A DNA stretch of 64,000 bases. Source: Streptomyces aurantiacus. Lineage in GTDB: Bacteria; Actinomycetota; Actinomycetes; Streptomycetales; Streptomycetaceae. Positions 1 through 7,800 of this stretch are shown here, one piece after another. The notes beneath the pieces were generated by a model. That model saw only the letters and a list, made by a program, of their open reading frames with translations. It did no database searches and was not told the origin of the DNA. The position numbers and the translations under genes are program-made. The stretch lies in contig NZ_CP114283.1 of the NCBI RefSeq assembly GCF_027107535.1, forward strand, positions 6,944,001-7,008,000. Reading direction: 5' to 3'. How positions within the stretch are numbered: position 1 is the stretch's first letter; each line of letters opens with the position of its first letter.

Positions 1-1
1 G

Positions 2-811
2 TCACGCGTCCTCCCCGCTGAACGAGTAGGCCGCCCAGGGACCGGTGAGCTCGACACGCAGGCCGGGAGCGTCGTCCTTGGTGCGGTCCACCATCTCCAC
101 GAACGCCTCGGACTCCGAACGCGGCACCAGATAGGCGGCGTTCAGGATGTTCTGGCCGGATGCGCGGGAGAGCGCCGCGTTCTGCGGGGCGTGGATCCGG
201 GTGTCCTCCGCGTACCCGGAAAGGGAGCCGTGCAGCCGCCGCGCGAACTCCTCGGCGTGCTCCCACTTCTCCTCGCTGGCCTTGCGCTGACTGCGCCGTT
301 GCCTCAGATAGTCGCGCCCCGACACGGATTTCCCGGCGGAGGAAGCCGCCCGGGCACCGGTGTCCGCGGAGGCAGCCGGGGTCCCGGCGGATTCCGCGTC
401 CCCGGAGCCCTCCGCGGATTCCGCGTACACCTTCACTCCCCATTCGACCCGCCCGTCGAGCCGGTCGAGGGTCCGCAGGAAGGTCTCCTCCCGCTGCTCC
501 ATCATCGTCCGGACGCCGCTGTCGTCCCGGAACACGGTGGCGAGCCGGAGCGGCAGCGGCGAGGTGACGACGGTGAGCGCGTCGATCACGTTCTGGTGGG
601 CCCGCGCGGTCGTGCCGAGCCAGTCCAGGTCCTCCAGATGGGCCCGCAGCGGCTGCTCGGCGAAATCCTCCTCCGGCACCTGGCCGACGACGGCGACCAG
701 CCCGTGGTGGACCAGTTGCTTGGGCGGCACACCACCGACCCCCGTCAGCTGACGCGGCAGGGACGTACCGAACGGGCGGCACACGGCGTAGACGTAGCGC
801 AGACCACTCAT
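2..811 (-). CDS. gvpL: Gas vesicle protein GvpL (GvpL/GvpF family)
   Basis: 269-aa member of the GvpL/GvpF family, accessory proteins needed to assemble the protein shell of gas vesicles. The N-terminus (YVYAVCRPF) and the block around residues 65-110 (AHQNVIDALT, PLRLATVF) match the family, and the paralogue GvpF lies in the same operon. Residues about 130-175 form an Ala/Ser/Gly-rich insert that looks like a flexible linker before a basic helix. The start overlaps the stop of gvpJ by 4 bp (ATGA), so translation is probably coupled. The stop lies 2 bases from the window edge; gvpS and gvpK are expected further downstream from the Streptomyces gene order but cannot be seen. Confidence 0.9.
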   Translation of the reverse strand: MSGLRYVYAVCRPFGTSLPRQLTGVGGVPPKQLVHHGLVAVVGQVPEEDFAEQPLRAHLEDLDWLGTTARAHQNVIDALTVVTSPLPLRLATVFRDDSGVRTMMEQREETFLRTLDRLDGRVEWGVKVYAESAEGSGDAESAGTPAASADTGARAASSAGKSVSGRDYLRQRRSQRKASEEKWEHAEEFARRLHGSLSGYAEDTRIHAPQNAALSRASGQNILNAAYLVPRSESEAFVEMVDRTKDDAPGLRVELTGPWAAYSFSGEDA

Positions 812-1167
812 CCTTGGGCCTCCTCCTCCGAGGGTTCACGCTCGCGCGCGGGCACCGCGGCGCGCGTGTTCTCCAGCTCCGCGACCTGGGCGCGCAACTC
901 GGCGTTCTCACGGGCGAGTTCGTCGCGCCCTGCACGGGAGGAGAGCTGTGGATCGGTCTCCCACCAGTCGATGCCCATCTCCTTGGCCTTGTCGACGGAG
1001 GCGACGATGAGGCGCAGCTTAATGGTGAGCAGTTCGATGTCGAGCAGATTGATGCGGATGTCGCCCGCGATCACGATGCCCTTGTCCAGCACCCGTTCGA
1101 GGATGTCCGCGAGGTTGGCACCGCCACCGCTCCCGTAGGGGTCGGGCAGGCGCTGAGCCGTGGTCAT
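808..1167 (-). CDS. gvpJ: Gas vesicle structural-type protein GvpJ
   Basis: 119-aa protein of the GvpA/GvpJ family. The conserved hydrophobic core (LADILERVLDKGIVIAGDI, then INLLDIELLTIKLRLIVAS) occupies residues about 18-57 and is followed by WWETDP, typical of GvpJ rather than GvpA. The C-terminal third is a charged, Glu-rich helix. GvpJ is a minor shell component thought to act at the vesicle tips. It overlaps gvpZ upstream and gvpL downstream by 4 bp each. GvpA is the separate, longer paralogue at 4068-4493. Confidence 0.92.
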   Translation of the reverse strand: MTTAQRLPDPYGSGGGANLADILERVLDKGIVIAGDIRINLLDIELLTIKLRLIVASVDKAKEMGIDWWETDPQLSSRAGRDELARENAELRAQVAELENTRAAVPAREREPSEEEAQG

Positions 1168-2318
1168 CGACGGCTCCGGGTACCGGCGGGCTCACGATCG
1201 CGCTCGTCCGTCTCTTCCTCGACGGCTTCCTCTTCCTCCGGTTCGTCCTCGTACTCGGACTCCGGGGCGTCCTCGTCCTCGTACGCCTCCTCGTCCTCCT
1301 CCTCGTACTCGGACTCGGGCTGGTCCTCGTCCTCAAGGACCTCCTCGTCCTCGGGGACCTCTTCGTACTCGGCGGACTCCTCGTCCTCCAGGGCCTCCTC
1401 GTCGGCCGAGGCTTCCGCGTCCTCCGCGTCCTCCGAAGTCTGCTCGGACTCCTCCTCGGCGACAGCGTCCTCGTGGCTCGTGACCACCTCGCCGTCGCGG
1501 ATCTCACCGCGCCAGCCGTCGTCGGCCTCACCCTTGATCGTGATGAACCGGGCGAAGTTCTTGAGGTCGAGGCGGGCCCTGCGGCCCTGGGCGCGCCAGA
1601 TGTTGCCGGTCTTCTCGAACAGCCCCTTGGGGTAGTACTCGATGACCAGCAGGACGCGGGTGAGGTTCTCGGCGAGCGAGTGGAAGGTGACGACGCCCTT
1701 CGTGGTGCCCTTGGCGCCCTCCGACGTCCAGCTGATCCGCTGGTCCGCCACCTGCTCGGTGGTGTGCGCCTTCCAGCTGCGGCTGGACCAGAAGATCTTC
1801 ATCTGCCAGTCGGACGTCGTGTCGTCGGCACCGCTCGCGCTCTTGACGCCCTTGGCGAAGGTGCTGAAGTCCTGGTACTGGGTCCACTGGTCGTACGCCG
1901 TGCGCAGCGGCACGCCGACATCGATGAACTCGATGATGACGGTCGGCTTCTGACCCGAGCCGCCCTTGCGCTTGCCCTTGCCGCCGGTCAGGTTCTTGAA
2001 GGCGCCGACCACGCTGTCCTTGGCGCGGCCCGCACCGAGCTCCAGCGCGGTCCTCATCGGCCCCTTGCCCTCGGACAGCTTGCGGCCGCCGTCGACTGCG
2101 AGCCTGGCGAAGCCGGGGCTCTCGCCCGAGGCGATGTCGTTGAGCTTGCCCGTCGTCGCACCGAGCTTGTGCCCGAAGCCGACCAGCAGCCGCTGGGTCT
2201 GGGCGGCCAGGTACGCCTGGGCCTCTTCCTTGAGCCGGTCGACCGCCTCGCTCTGGGCGACGGAGGTCAACGGGTTGCTCTTGGCCTGCTTGGTCGCGGA
2301 CCCGAGGGTGTCAGTCAT
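1164..2318 (-). CDS. gvpZ: Gas vesicle cluster SRPBCC protein GvpZ with acidic tail
   Basis: 384-aa protein read from ATG at 2318, which overlaps the stop of gvpY by 8 bp; the open frame runs further upstream but without the family sequence. Residues about 1-130 are a helical region (QAYLAAQTQRLLVGFGHKLG). Residues about 140-280 are an SRPBCC/polyketide-cyclase-like domain (VPLRTAYDQWTQYQDFSTFAKG, WTSEGAKGTTKGVVTFH). The last ~100 residues are almost entirely Glu, Asp, Ala and Ser. Gene order places it as GvpZ of the Streptomyces gvp cluster; its molecular role is unknown. The acidic tail contrasts with the lysine/arginine-rich tail of the neighbouring gvpY product. Confidence 0.8.
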   Translation of the reverse strand: MTDTLGSATKQAKSNPLTSVAQSEAVDRLKEEAQAYLAAQTQRLLVGFGHKLGATTGKLNDIASGESPGFARLAVDGGRKLSEGKGPMRTALELGAGRAKDSVVGAFKNLTGGKGKRKGGSGQKPTVIIEFIDVGVPLRTAYDQWTQYQDFSTFAKGVKSASGADDTTSDWQMKIFWSSRSWKAHTTEQVADQRISWTSEGAKGTTKGVVTFHSLAENLTRVLLVIEYYPKGLFEKTGNIWRAQGRRARLDLKNFARFITIKGEADDGWRGEIRDGEVVTSHEDAVAEEESEQTSEDAEDAEASADEEALEDEESAEYEEVPEDEEVLEDEDQPESEYEEEDEEAYEDEDAPESEYEDEPEEEEAVEEETDERDREPAGTRSRR

Positions 2319-3033
2319 CGTCGCCGCCTCCCCTCGTCGTACGGGCCCGGGTGGTGCGGCGCGCGGCCGTCTTCTTCGCCGGAGCCTTCTTCGCGGCCTT
2401 CGCCGCCGTCTTCTTCGCCGGAGCCTCCTTGGCGGGGCTCCGCTTCTCCGCGGCCTTCTTCGCGGTCTTCTTCGCCGGAGCCCGCTTGCGAGGCGGCGGA
2501 CTGTCCTCGGCTCCGTCGTCGGACCCGTCGTCGGCCGACCCGCGGTCCGCCGCCTCGTCGTCGTCCACGTCATCCGTGGTGCGAGGCGCGTCGTCCGAGT
2601 CGTCGTACCGCTCGTCCTCGTCGTACTCGTCCTCGTCGTACTCGTCTTCCGGCTCTTCGTCCTGGCGGCGCTTCTTCTTTCGCGCCCCGGGGACGTCCGG
2701 GACCGCGTCCGGGACCACGCCCGCGAGCTGGTCCTGCACCTGGCTGGTCCGTCCGTGCAGCCGGTCGGCGAGACCCGTGATCTGCCGCTCGACGAGCGCT
2801 CCGGAGGCGGCCTTGCCCACACCGCGCAGGTCCTGACGCAGCTGGTCGCCGATCTCCTTGAACTGCGGGTTGTTCTGCAGCTGCTGGGAGACCAGGTCCG
2901 CGAGCGCACGCGGGCTGAGCTGCATCCGCTTGCCGGCGACCATCGTGCCGACGGCGAACGCCAGTTTCATCTTCTTGGTACGTCCGAGGACGTATCCGGC
3001 CCCTACGGCGAGGCCAAGCCCTAGTCGGTTCAT
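2311..3033 (-). CDS. gvpY: Gas vesicle cluster protein GvpY with Lys/Ala-rich tail
   Basis: 240-aa protein with no catalytic motif. It begins with a short hydrophobic, glycine-rich segment (MNRLGLGLAVGAGYVLGR) followed by KKMKLAFAVGTMVAGKRM, then an amphipathic region about residues 40-100. Residues about 115-165 are Asp/Glu-rich, and the C-terminal ~65 residues are repeats of the type PAKKTAAKAAKK, reminiscent of histone H1 tails. Position between gvpG and gvpZ matches GvpY of Streptomyces; function is not established. The start overlaps the gvpG stop by 4 bp. Confidence 0.75.
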   Translation of the reverse strand: MNRLGLGLAVGAGYVLGRTKKMKLAFAVGTMVAGKRMQLSPRALADLVSQQLQNNPQFKEIGDQLRQDLRGVGKAASGALVERQITGLADRLHGRTSQVQDQLAGVVPDAVPDVPGARKKKRRQDEEPEDEYDEDEYDEDERYDDSDDAPRTTDDVDDDEAADRGSADDGSDDGAEDSPPPRKRAPAKKTAKKAAEKRSPAKEAPAKKTAAKAAKKAPAKKTAARRTTRARTTRGGGDDD

Positions 3034-3296
3034 CGTGTCGTCCCGTTGTTGCCTGCTCCGGTGCCCCTGCTCATGGCTATCTCCAGCCTGTCGAGGAGCT
3101 CGTCCTCCATGCGGTCGAACTCCGCTTCGTCGATCTCGCCGGCCTCGAGGCGTTCCTCGAGTTTGCCGAGCTCGGCGCGGACCGCCGCCGGGTCGTAGTA
3201 CTGGCGCTCGGCCTCGTTCACCACCTGCTCCATGGCCCAGAGGCTGCCGCGCACGGGGGCGAACGGCAGCATCAGGACTTCTCCGATCAGCCCCAT
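3030..3296 (-). CDS. gvpG: Gas vesicle protein GvpG
   Basis: 88-aa protein of the GvpG family. It starts with the family signature MGLIGEVLMLPFAPVRG and continues as a predicted Glu-rich helix or coiled coil (LGKLEERLEAGEIDEAEFDRME). GvpG is a small accessory protein needed for vesicle assembly. It lies 25 bp downstream of gvpF and overlaps gvpY by 4 bp. Confidence 0.9.
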   Translation of the reverse strand: MGLIGEVLMLPFAPVRGSLWAMEQVVNEAERQYYDPAAVRAELGKLEERLEAGEIDEAEFDRMEDELLDRLEIAMSRGTGAGNNGTTR

Positions 3297-3321
3297 GCCA
3301 TCAACTCCTGTGGTCAGGCGC

Positions 3322-4071
3322 TCAGTTGCTCGCCTCGGCGGGCTGGGACGGACCTGGCTCGACGAAGCTGTAGGGGGGCAGCGGTCCGTGGACGCGCAGG
3401 TCCAGGTGCGGGTGTCCCTTGCGGACCTCCTCGACGGTGGCGATGAACGTCTCGGCCTCGTCCCGGTCCACGAGGAACGAGAGGTTGGCCAGCCAGCCAG
3501 TGGACTCGGGGCCCGCGCTCACCGCGGCGGCGACCGGCTCCAGGAGCTGCTGGATCTGCGCGGCGTCCTCCACCTCGCGGTGCTTCACCGCGGCGACCAC
3601 CATCTCGCCCAGCCGCAGCTTGTCGTCGTAACTGCCGCCGCCCGCGCTTCGGTTGGCCTCCGTGAGCGCCCTGACCTCGGGGTTCTCGGACATCACCCGG
3701 TGCAGTACGGCCTCTTCGTCGTGCGTGGCCTTGACGTTGTACTCGACCTTGCCCGCCAGCGCTTCGAGGCGCTCCTTGAAGTGGTCGGCGCGCTCGGCCA
3801 GGACGCTGGTCACGGCCGCGTCGTCGGGCGACACACTGCCGAACCGCATGGGCAGCACCGGTCCGGCGGCGCCGGCCTCGGCCAGCACGTTCTGGTGGGC
3901 GAGCAGGTCCCTGCGCTTGGGCCGCAGCCCCTCGGGCGCGTCACTGACGACCGCGGCGAGGTCGCCCTCCTTGATGACGCGCACCGGCAGGGGCGGCTCG
4001 CCGACGCCTTCCGTGCCGTCCGGGAGCGTGGGCTGCGAACTGGACGTGATGCCGTAGACGTACGTGCTCAC
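3322..4071 (-). CDS. gvpF: Gas vesicle protein GvpF (GvpL/GvpF family)
   Basis: 249-aa GvpF/GvpL family protein. Family features include the N-terminal MSTYVYGIT, the block [18 protein letters not shown], and [18 protein letters not shown] (about residues 85-110), and the C-terminal [10 protein letters not shown], which is also present in altered form in the downstream gvpL product (GPWAAYSFS). In characterised systems GvpF contacts GvpA during early assembly. It overlaps the gvpA stop by 4 bp and precedes gvpG by 25 bp. Confidence 0.92.
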   Translation of the reverse strand: MSTYVYGITSSSQPTLPDGTEGVGEPPLPVRVIKEGDLAAVVSDAPEGLRPKRRDLLAHQNVLAEAGAAGPVLPMRFGSVSPDDAAVTSVLAERADHFKERLEALAGKVEYNVKATHDEEAVLHRVMSENPEVRALTEANRSAGGGSYDDKLRLGEMVVAAVKHREVEDAAQIQQLLEPVAAAVSAGPESTGWLANLSFLVDRDEAETFIATVEEVRKGHPHLDLRVHGPLPPYSFVEPGPSQPAEASN

Positions 4072-4493
4072 TCCTGCTCCTCCTTCCGGCGCGAGGCGGT
4101 CGACTTACGGGCACGCGGCCGCGACTCGGTCTGGCTCTCCTCACGGGACTGCTTGAACGCGTCCGAGATGGTCTCGGCCGCACCCGACAGCGCCCCCTTG
4201 GACTTGCCGCGCGCACCGGACTCGGTGATGTCGCCGACCAGGTCGGGGAGCCCGGGACTGCGCTTGGACCCGGCCTCCAGGTCGAGCCGGTTGCACGCCT
4301 CCGCGAAGCGCAGGTAGGTGTCCACGCTGGCGATGACGACACGGATGTCGATCTTCAGGATCTCGATGCCGACGAGAGAGACCCGAATGAAGGCGTCGAT
4401 GACGAGCCCCCGGTCGAGAACGAGCTCGAGCACGTCGTAGAGGCCGCTGGAGCCGCCTCCGCCGCCGGATTGCTGTGCCGGAACAACGGTCAT
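4068..4493 (-). CDS. gvpA: Gas vesicle structural protein GvpA with C-terminal extension
   Basis: 141-aa protein. Residues about 18-65 carry the GvpA core ([42 protein letters not shown]), the fold that polymerises into the vesicle ribs. After about residue 75 there is a hydrophilic Lys/Arg/Ser-rich tail of some 65 residues absent from the ~70-aa cyanobacterial GvpA but usual in Streptomyces. The N-terminus has a Gly/Ser stretch. It is the only GvpA-type gene here besides gvpJ. 48 bp separate it from gvpO. Confidence 0.9.
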   Translation of the reverse strand: MTVVPAQQSGGGGGSSGLYDVLELVLDRGLVIDAFIRVSLVGIEILKIDIRVVIASVDTYLRFAEACNRLDLEAGSKRSPGLPDLVGDITESGARGKSKGALSGAAETISDAFKQSREESQTESRPRARKSTASRRKEEQE

Positions 4494-4541
4494 ACCTACC
4501 GGACCTCCTGGTGAGTGGGGGTGTGTGAGCGGACGGGCCGT

Positions 4542-4898
4542 CTACCGGCCGCCGGGCTTGCGCGCATCGGCCCTCCCGCGTTCGTAGCGTCGGACGCGGC
4601 GATAGCCGGTGAGCCCGCCCCGCGGATCGAGGCTCACCTCGTACGTCGCGAGCAGGCTCATGGTGTCGGGGACCCGGACGAGTTCCAGGACCTCGATCTC
4701 CAGCGTCCAGCCGTCGTCGGTCCGCTCGAAGGACGACACCGACTCGGCCTCCATGCCGGTCAGCTCCGCGAGTTGGGCGCGCGCCTGGCGCAGCACCTCC
4801 ATGGGCCCCAACTCGTCGTCCTCCGCCGCGTCCTGCTGCTTGCCCTTGGACGAGTTCGATGAACTCTGTGAATCTGATGTGTTGGATGTGTTCGACAT
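4542..4898 (-). CDS. gvpO: Gas vesicle protein GvpO
   Basis: 118-aa GvpO-family protein, first gene of the gvp operon. The N-terminal ~30 residues are Ser/Asn/Lys-rich, followed by the family domain (LAELTGMEAESVSSFERTDD, GWTLEIEVLELVRVPDTMSL, LATYEVSLDPRG). I chose ATG 4898 because GAGG sits five bases before it; an in-frame ATG at 4913 would add five residues. A TANNNT hexamer (TAGGTT, 4944-4939) is a possible -10 element in the 59-bp gap after the LigD-type gene, but no convincing -35 is visible. Confidence 0.88.
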   Translation of the reverse strand: MSNTSNTSDSQSSSNSSKGKQQDAAEDDELGPMEVLRQARAQLAELTGMEAESVSSFERTDDGWTLEIEVLELVRVPDTMSLLATYEVSLDPRGGLTGYRRVRRYERGRADARKPGGR

Positions 4899-4957
4899 GG
4901 CCACCTCGTTCATCGAGTGGCCCGGCGATCGTCGGCCAAACCTATGAGCTTCGGTGA

Positions 4958-5956
4958 TCAGCCGCGCAGGGCGTTCAGCCGGCGCCGGGCGGGCCCGAGC
5001 GCCCGCCCGCTTCGCAGCAGGCCTGACCAGGGGTTGGTGCGTGCCTGGTCGGCGGCGTCCGCGATGGTCCAGCGGCGTGCGCCGAGTTCCGGATCGTCGA
5101 GTTGATCCCAGGTGACGGGTACGGCGACGGGGGCGCCGGGTGTGGCGCGGACGGTGAACGGGGCGACCGCGGTCTGGGCGTAGGCGTTGCGCTGGATGTC
5201 CAAGTAGAGCCGGTCGCCGCGGTCCTTCTTGCGGGCCTTGGTGGTGAGCCGGTCGGGGTGGGCCTCGGTGAGCGCGTCGGCGGTGTCCTTGGCGAAGCGG
5301 CGCACCTCGTCGAAGTCGTGGTGCCCGTTGAGCGGTACGACGACGTGCAGGCCGCGTGAGCCGGTGGTCATCAGGGCGGAGGGCAGCCTGAGTTCGTCGA
5401 GGAGTTCACCGAGGAGCCGGGCGGTGTCGCGTACCGGCTCGAAGTCGTCGGTCGCGGGGTCCAGGTCGAAGACCATCCGGTCCGGCCGGTCGACCGGGCC
5501 GTCGGACGGGGCCCGGGCCAGCCACCGGTGCAGGGTCAGGGCGGCCTGGTCGGCGAGGTAGACGAGGGTCGCGGTGTCCTCGCAGACGGGGTGCAGGACC
5601 GTGCCGCCCTCCTTGGGCACCTCGACGCGCCTGATCCAGTCCGGACAGTGGTCCGGGACGTTCTTCTGCATGAACCTCGGCCCGTCGAGCCCGTCCGGGT
5701 ACCGCTCCAGCATCAGCGGCCGTCCCCGCAGGTGCGGCAGCATGAACGGGGCGATCTCCCGGTAGTACTCGACGAGGTCGGCCTTCGTGTACTCCTTCGC
5801 CCCTCCGCCGCCGGGGAACAGCACCTTGTCCGGCCGGTGCACCTCGACGGTGCGCCGGCCCGCGCGTACGGTCCGCACGGCGGTTCCCTCCGGTCGTTCC
5901 TTCCGGTCCGGTTCCTTCCGCGAGCGTCCCTGCGCTCGCGCGCCGTCGGCGGTCAC
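4958..5956 (-). CDS. Non-homologous end joining DNA ligase D polymerase-type protein (LigD Pol/primase domain)
   Basis: 332-aa protein consisting only of the LigD polymerase (PrimPol, PolDom) domain. Visible motifs are VLFPGGGG near residue 47, RPLMLERYPDG, the MVFDLDPATDDF catalytic aspartate pair near residue 165, TTGSRGLHVVVPL near 205, and RLYLDIQRNAYAQTAVAPF with PVAVPVTWDQL near 255-305. No ligase or nuclease domain follows. Such stand-alone PolDoms take part in NHEJ gap filling together with separate Ku and ligase proteins encoded elsewhere. The GTG start at 5956 overlaps the transketolase stop (GTGA), implying co-translation with it. Confidence 0.85.
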   Translation of the reverse strand: MTADGARAQGRSRKEPDRKERPEGTAVRTVRAGRRTVEVHRPDKVLFPGGGGAKEYTKADLVEYYREIAPFMLPHLRGRPLMLERYPDGLDGPRFMQKNVPDHCPDWIRRVEVPKEGGTVLHPVCEDTATLVYLADQAALTLHRWLARAPSDGPVDRPDRMVFDLDPATDDFEPVRDTARLLGELLDELRLPSALMTTGSRGLHVVVPLNGHHDFDEVRRFAKDTADALTEAHPDRLTTKARKKDRGDRLYLDIQRNAYAQTAVAPFTVRATPGAPVAVPVTWDQLDDPELGARRWTIADAADQARTNPWSGLLRSGRALGPARRRLNALRG

Positions 5957-7800
5957 CGCACCACCGCGTTCTCCACCAGCAGCTTCACCGCCGCGGCGAT
6001 CGACTCGGCATCGATACCGGCCGCTCGCAGCTGTTCGGCGGGGGTGGCCGAGCCGGGCATGGCGCGTACGGCGAGACGGACCAGACGCGGGGTGGGGCGG
6101 CCGTCGAGGAACGCGTCGAGAACGGCGTCCCCGATGCCGCCCTCCTCGTGGTGGTCCTCCACGGTGACCAGGCAGCCGGTCTGTTCGGCGGCCTCGCGCA
6201 GGGTCTGGCGGTCGACCGGCTTGACGGAGTACAGGTCGACGACCCGCACGGGAATGCCGTCGTCGGCGAGCGCGTCCGCGGCCTTCAGCGCCTCGTGCAC
6301 GGTCACCCCGGCGGCGACGACGGTCAGCCGGTCCTCCGGGGAGGACCGCAGCACCTTGCTGCCGCCGACCGGGAACTCCTCGTCCGGGCCGTACACGACG
6401 GGCATCGCGCCGCGTGAGGTCCGCAGGTAGCGGATCCCCTCCAGGCCCGCCATCGTGGCGACGAGCCCGGCCGTCTGGTTGGCGTCGCACGGGTAGAGCA
6501 CGGTCGAGCCGTACACCGCCCGGAACATCGCCAGGTCCTCGACGCCCATCTGGGAGGGCCCGTCCTCGCCGATCGCGACGCCGGCGTGCGAGCCGACGAG
6601 GTTGAGGCCGGTCCCGCTGATCGCTGCCATCCGGACGAAGTCGTGGGCGCGGGTGAGGAACGCGGCGAAGCTCGACGCGTACGGCACCCAGCCGCGCGAG
6701 GCGAGCCCCACGGCCGCCGCGACGAGTTGCTGCTCGGCGATGTAGCACTCGAAGAACCGGTCCGGGTGCTCCTTCGCGAAGGCCTCGGCGCGTGTCGAGT
6801 CGCTGACCTCGCCGTCGAGGGCGACGACGTTTCCGTGGGCGGTGCCGAGCGCGGCGAGGGCCTGGCCGTAGGCGTCACGGGTGGCGACCTCGTCGCCGGC
6901 GTCCCAGCGTGGCAGCTCCAGGTGTCCGGCCCGGACGGCGTGCAGCATCCGTGCGGCGGGCGGCTGCTGGACCTCGACCCGCAGGTCGCGCACCCCGCCG
7001 AGTTCCCCGATCGCCTCGTCGGCGTCGGGCAGCGGCTTGCCGTGCAGGCCCTCGCGGTCCTCGACGGCCGCGACGCCCTTGCCCTTGAGGGTGCGGGCCA
7101 GGATCACGGTCGGCTGTCCGGCCGTGGAGGCCGCCTCGCCGTACGCCCGGTCGATGGCGTCGACGTCGTGGCCGTCCACCTCGACGGTGTGCCAGCCGAA
7201 GGCCTGGAAGCGGCGGGCGTACGCGTCGAGGTCGTGGCCGTGGCGGGTCGGGCCGCGCTGGCCCAGCCGGTTGACGTCCACGATCGCGGTGAGGTTGTCG
7301 AGGTGCTCGTGTGCGGCGTGCTCGGCCGCCTCCCAGACGGAGCCCTCGGCCAGCTCGCTGTCGCCGCACAACACCCACACCCGGTAGCCGACCCGGTCGA
7401 GCCGCTTGCCCGACAGGGCGATGCCCACCCCGACCGGCAGGCCCTGGCCCAGCGATCCGGTGGCCGTCTCCACCCATGGCAGCCGACGGGGCGTCGGGTG
7501 CCCTTCGAGCCTGCTGCCCAGGGTGCGGAAGGTCAGGAGCTCGCTGTCGTCGATCGCCCCGGCGGCCTTGTAGGCGGCGTACAGCAGCGGCGAGGCGTGC
7601 CCCTTGGAGAGGACGAAGCGGTCGTTGCCCGGATGGGAGGGCCGGTCGAAGTCGTAGCGCAGCCGCCGGGCGAGCAGGACCGCCATGAGGTCGGCGGAGG
7701 ACATCGAGGAGGTGGGGTGCCCGGAGCCCGCCGCGGCGGCCGCGCGCACACTGTCGACGCGCAACTGCTGCCCCAGTTCGGTGAGTCGGGGGGTGCTCAT
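5953..7800 (-). CDS. Transketolase (short, animal-like type)
   Basis: 615-aa single-chain transketolase, a thiamine diphosphate enzyme of the pentose phosphate pathway. TPP-binding region: GSGHPTSSMSSADLMA (residue ~25), KGHASPLLYAAYKAAG, GDSELAEGSVWEAAEHA (~150). Pyrimidine-binding half: CYIAEQQLVAAAVGLASRGW with catalytic Glu, then SHAGVAIGEDGPSQMGVEDLA. The C-terminal transketolase domain carries VVAAGVTVHEALKAADAL. The length and motifs resemble mammalian TKT more than the ~690-aa TktA. Its ATG overlaps the stop of the NDH-2-like gene, and its stop overlaps the LigD-type gene. Confidence 0.88.
   Translation of the reverse strand: MSTPRLTELGQQLRVDSVRAAAAAGSGHPTSSMSSADLMAVLLARRLRYDFDRPSHPGNDRFVLSKGHASPLLYAAYKAAGAIDDSELLTFRTLGSRLEGHPTPRRLPWVETATGSLGQGLPVGVGIALSGKRLDRVGYRVWVLCGDSELAEGSVWEAAEHAAHEHLDNLTAIVDVNRLGQRGPTRHGHDLDAYARRFQAFGWHTVEVDGHDVDAIDRAYGEAASTAGQPTVILARTLKGKGVAAVEDREGLHGKPLPDADEAIGELGGVRDLRVEVQQPPAARMLHAVRAGHLELPRWDAGDEVATRDAYGQALAALGTAHGNVVALDGEVSDSTRAEAFAKEHPDRFFECYIAEQQLVAAAVGLASRGWVPYASSFAAFLTRAHDFVRMAAISGTGLNLVGSHAGVAIGEDGPSQMGVEDLAMFRAVYGSTVLYPCDANQTAGLVATMAGLEGIRYLRTSRGAMPVVYGPDEEFPVGGSKVLRSSPEDRLTVVAAGVTVHEALKAADALADDGIPVRVVDLYSVKPVDRQTLREAAEQTGCLVTVEDHHEEGGIGDAVLDAFLDGRPTPRLVRLAVRAMPGSATPAEQLRAAGIDAESIAAAVKLLVENAVVR

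Noticed and set aside
1473..2780. Long plus-strand open frames opposite gvpY/gvpZ and similar long antisense frames throughout
   Set aside because: High G+C gives long open antisense frames. Residue composition (Arg/Pro/Ala/Gly-rich, no motifs) and overlap with well-identified genes mark them as shadows.
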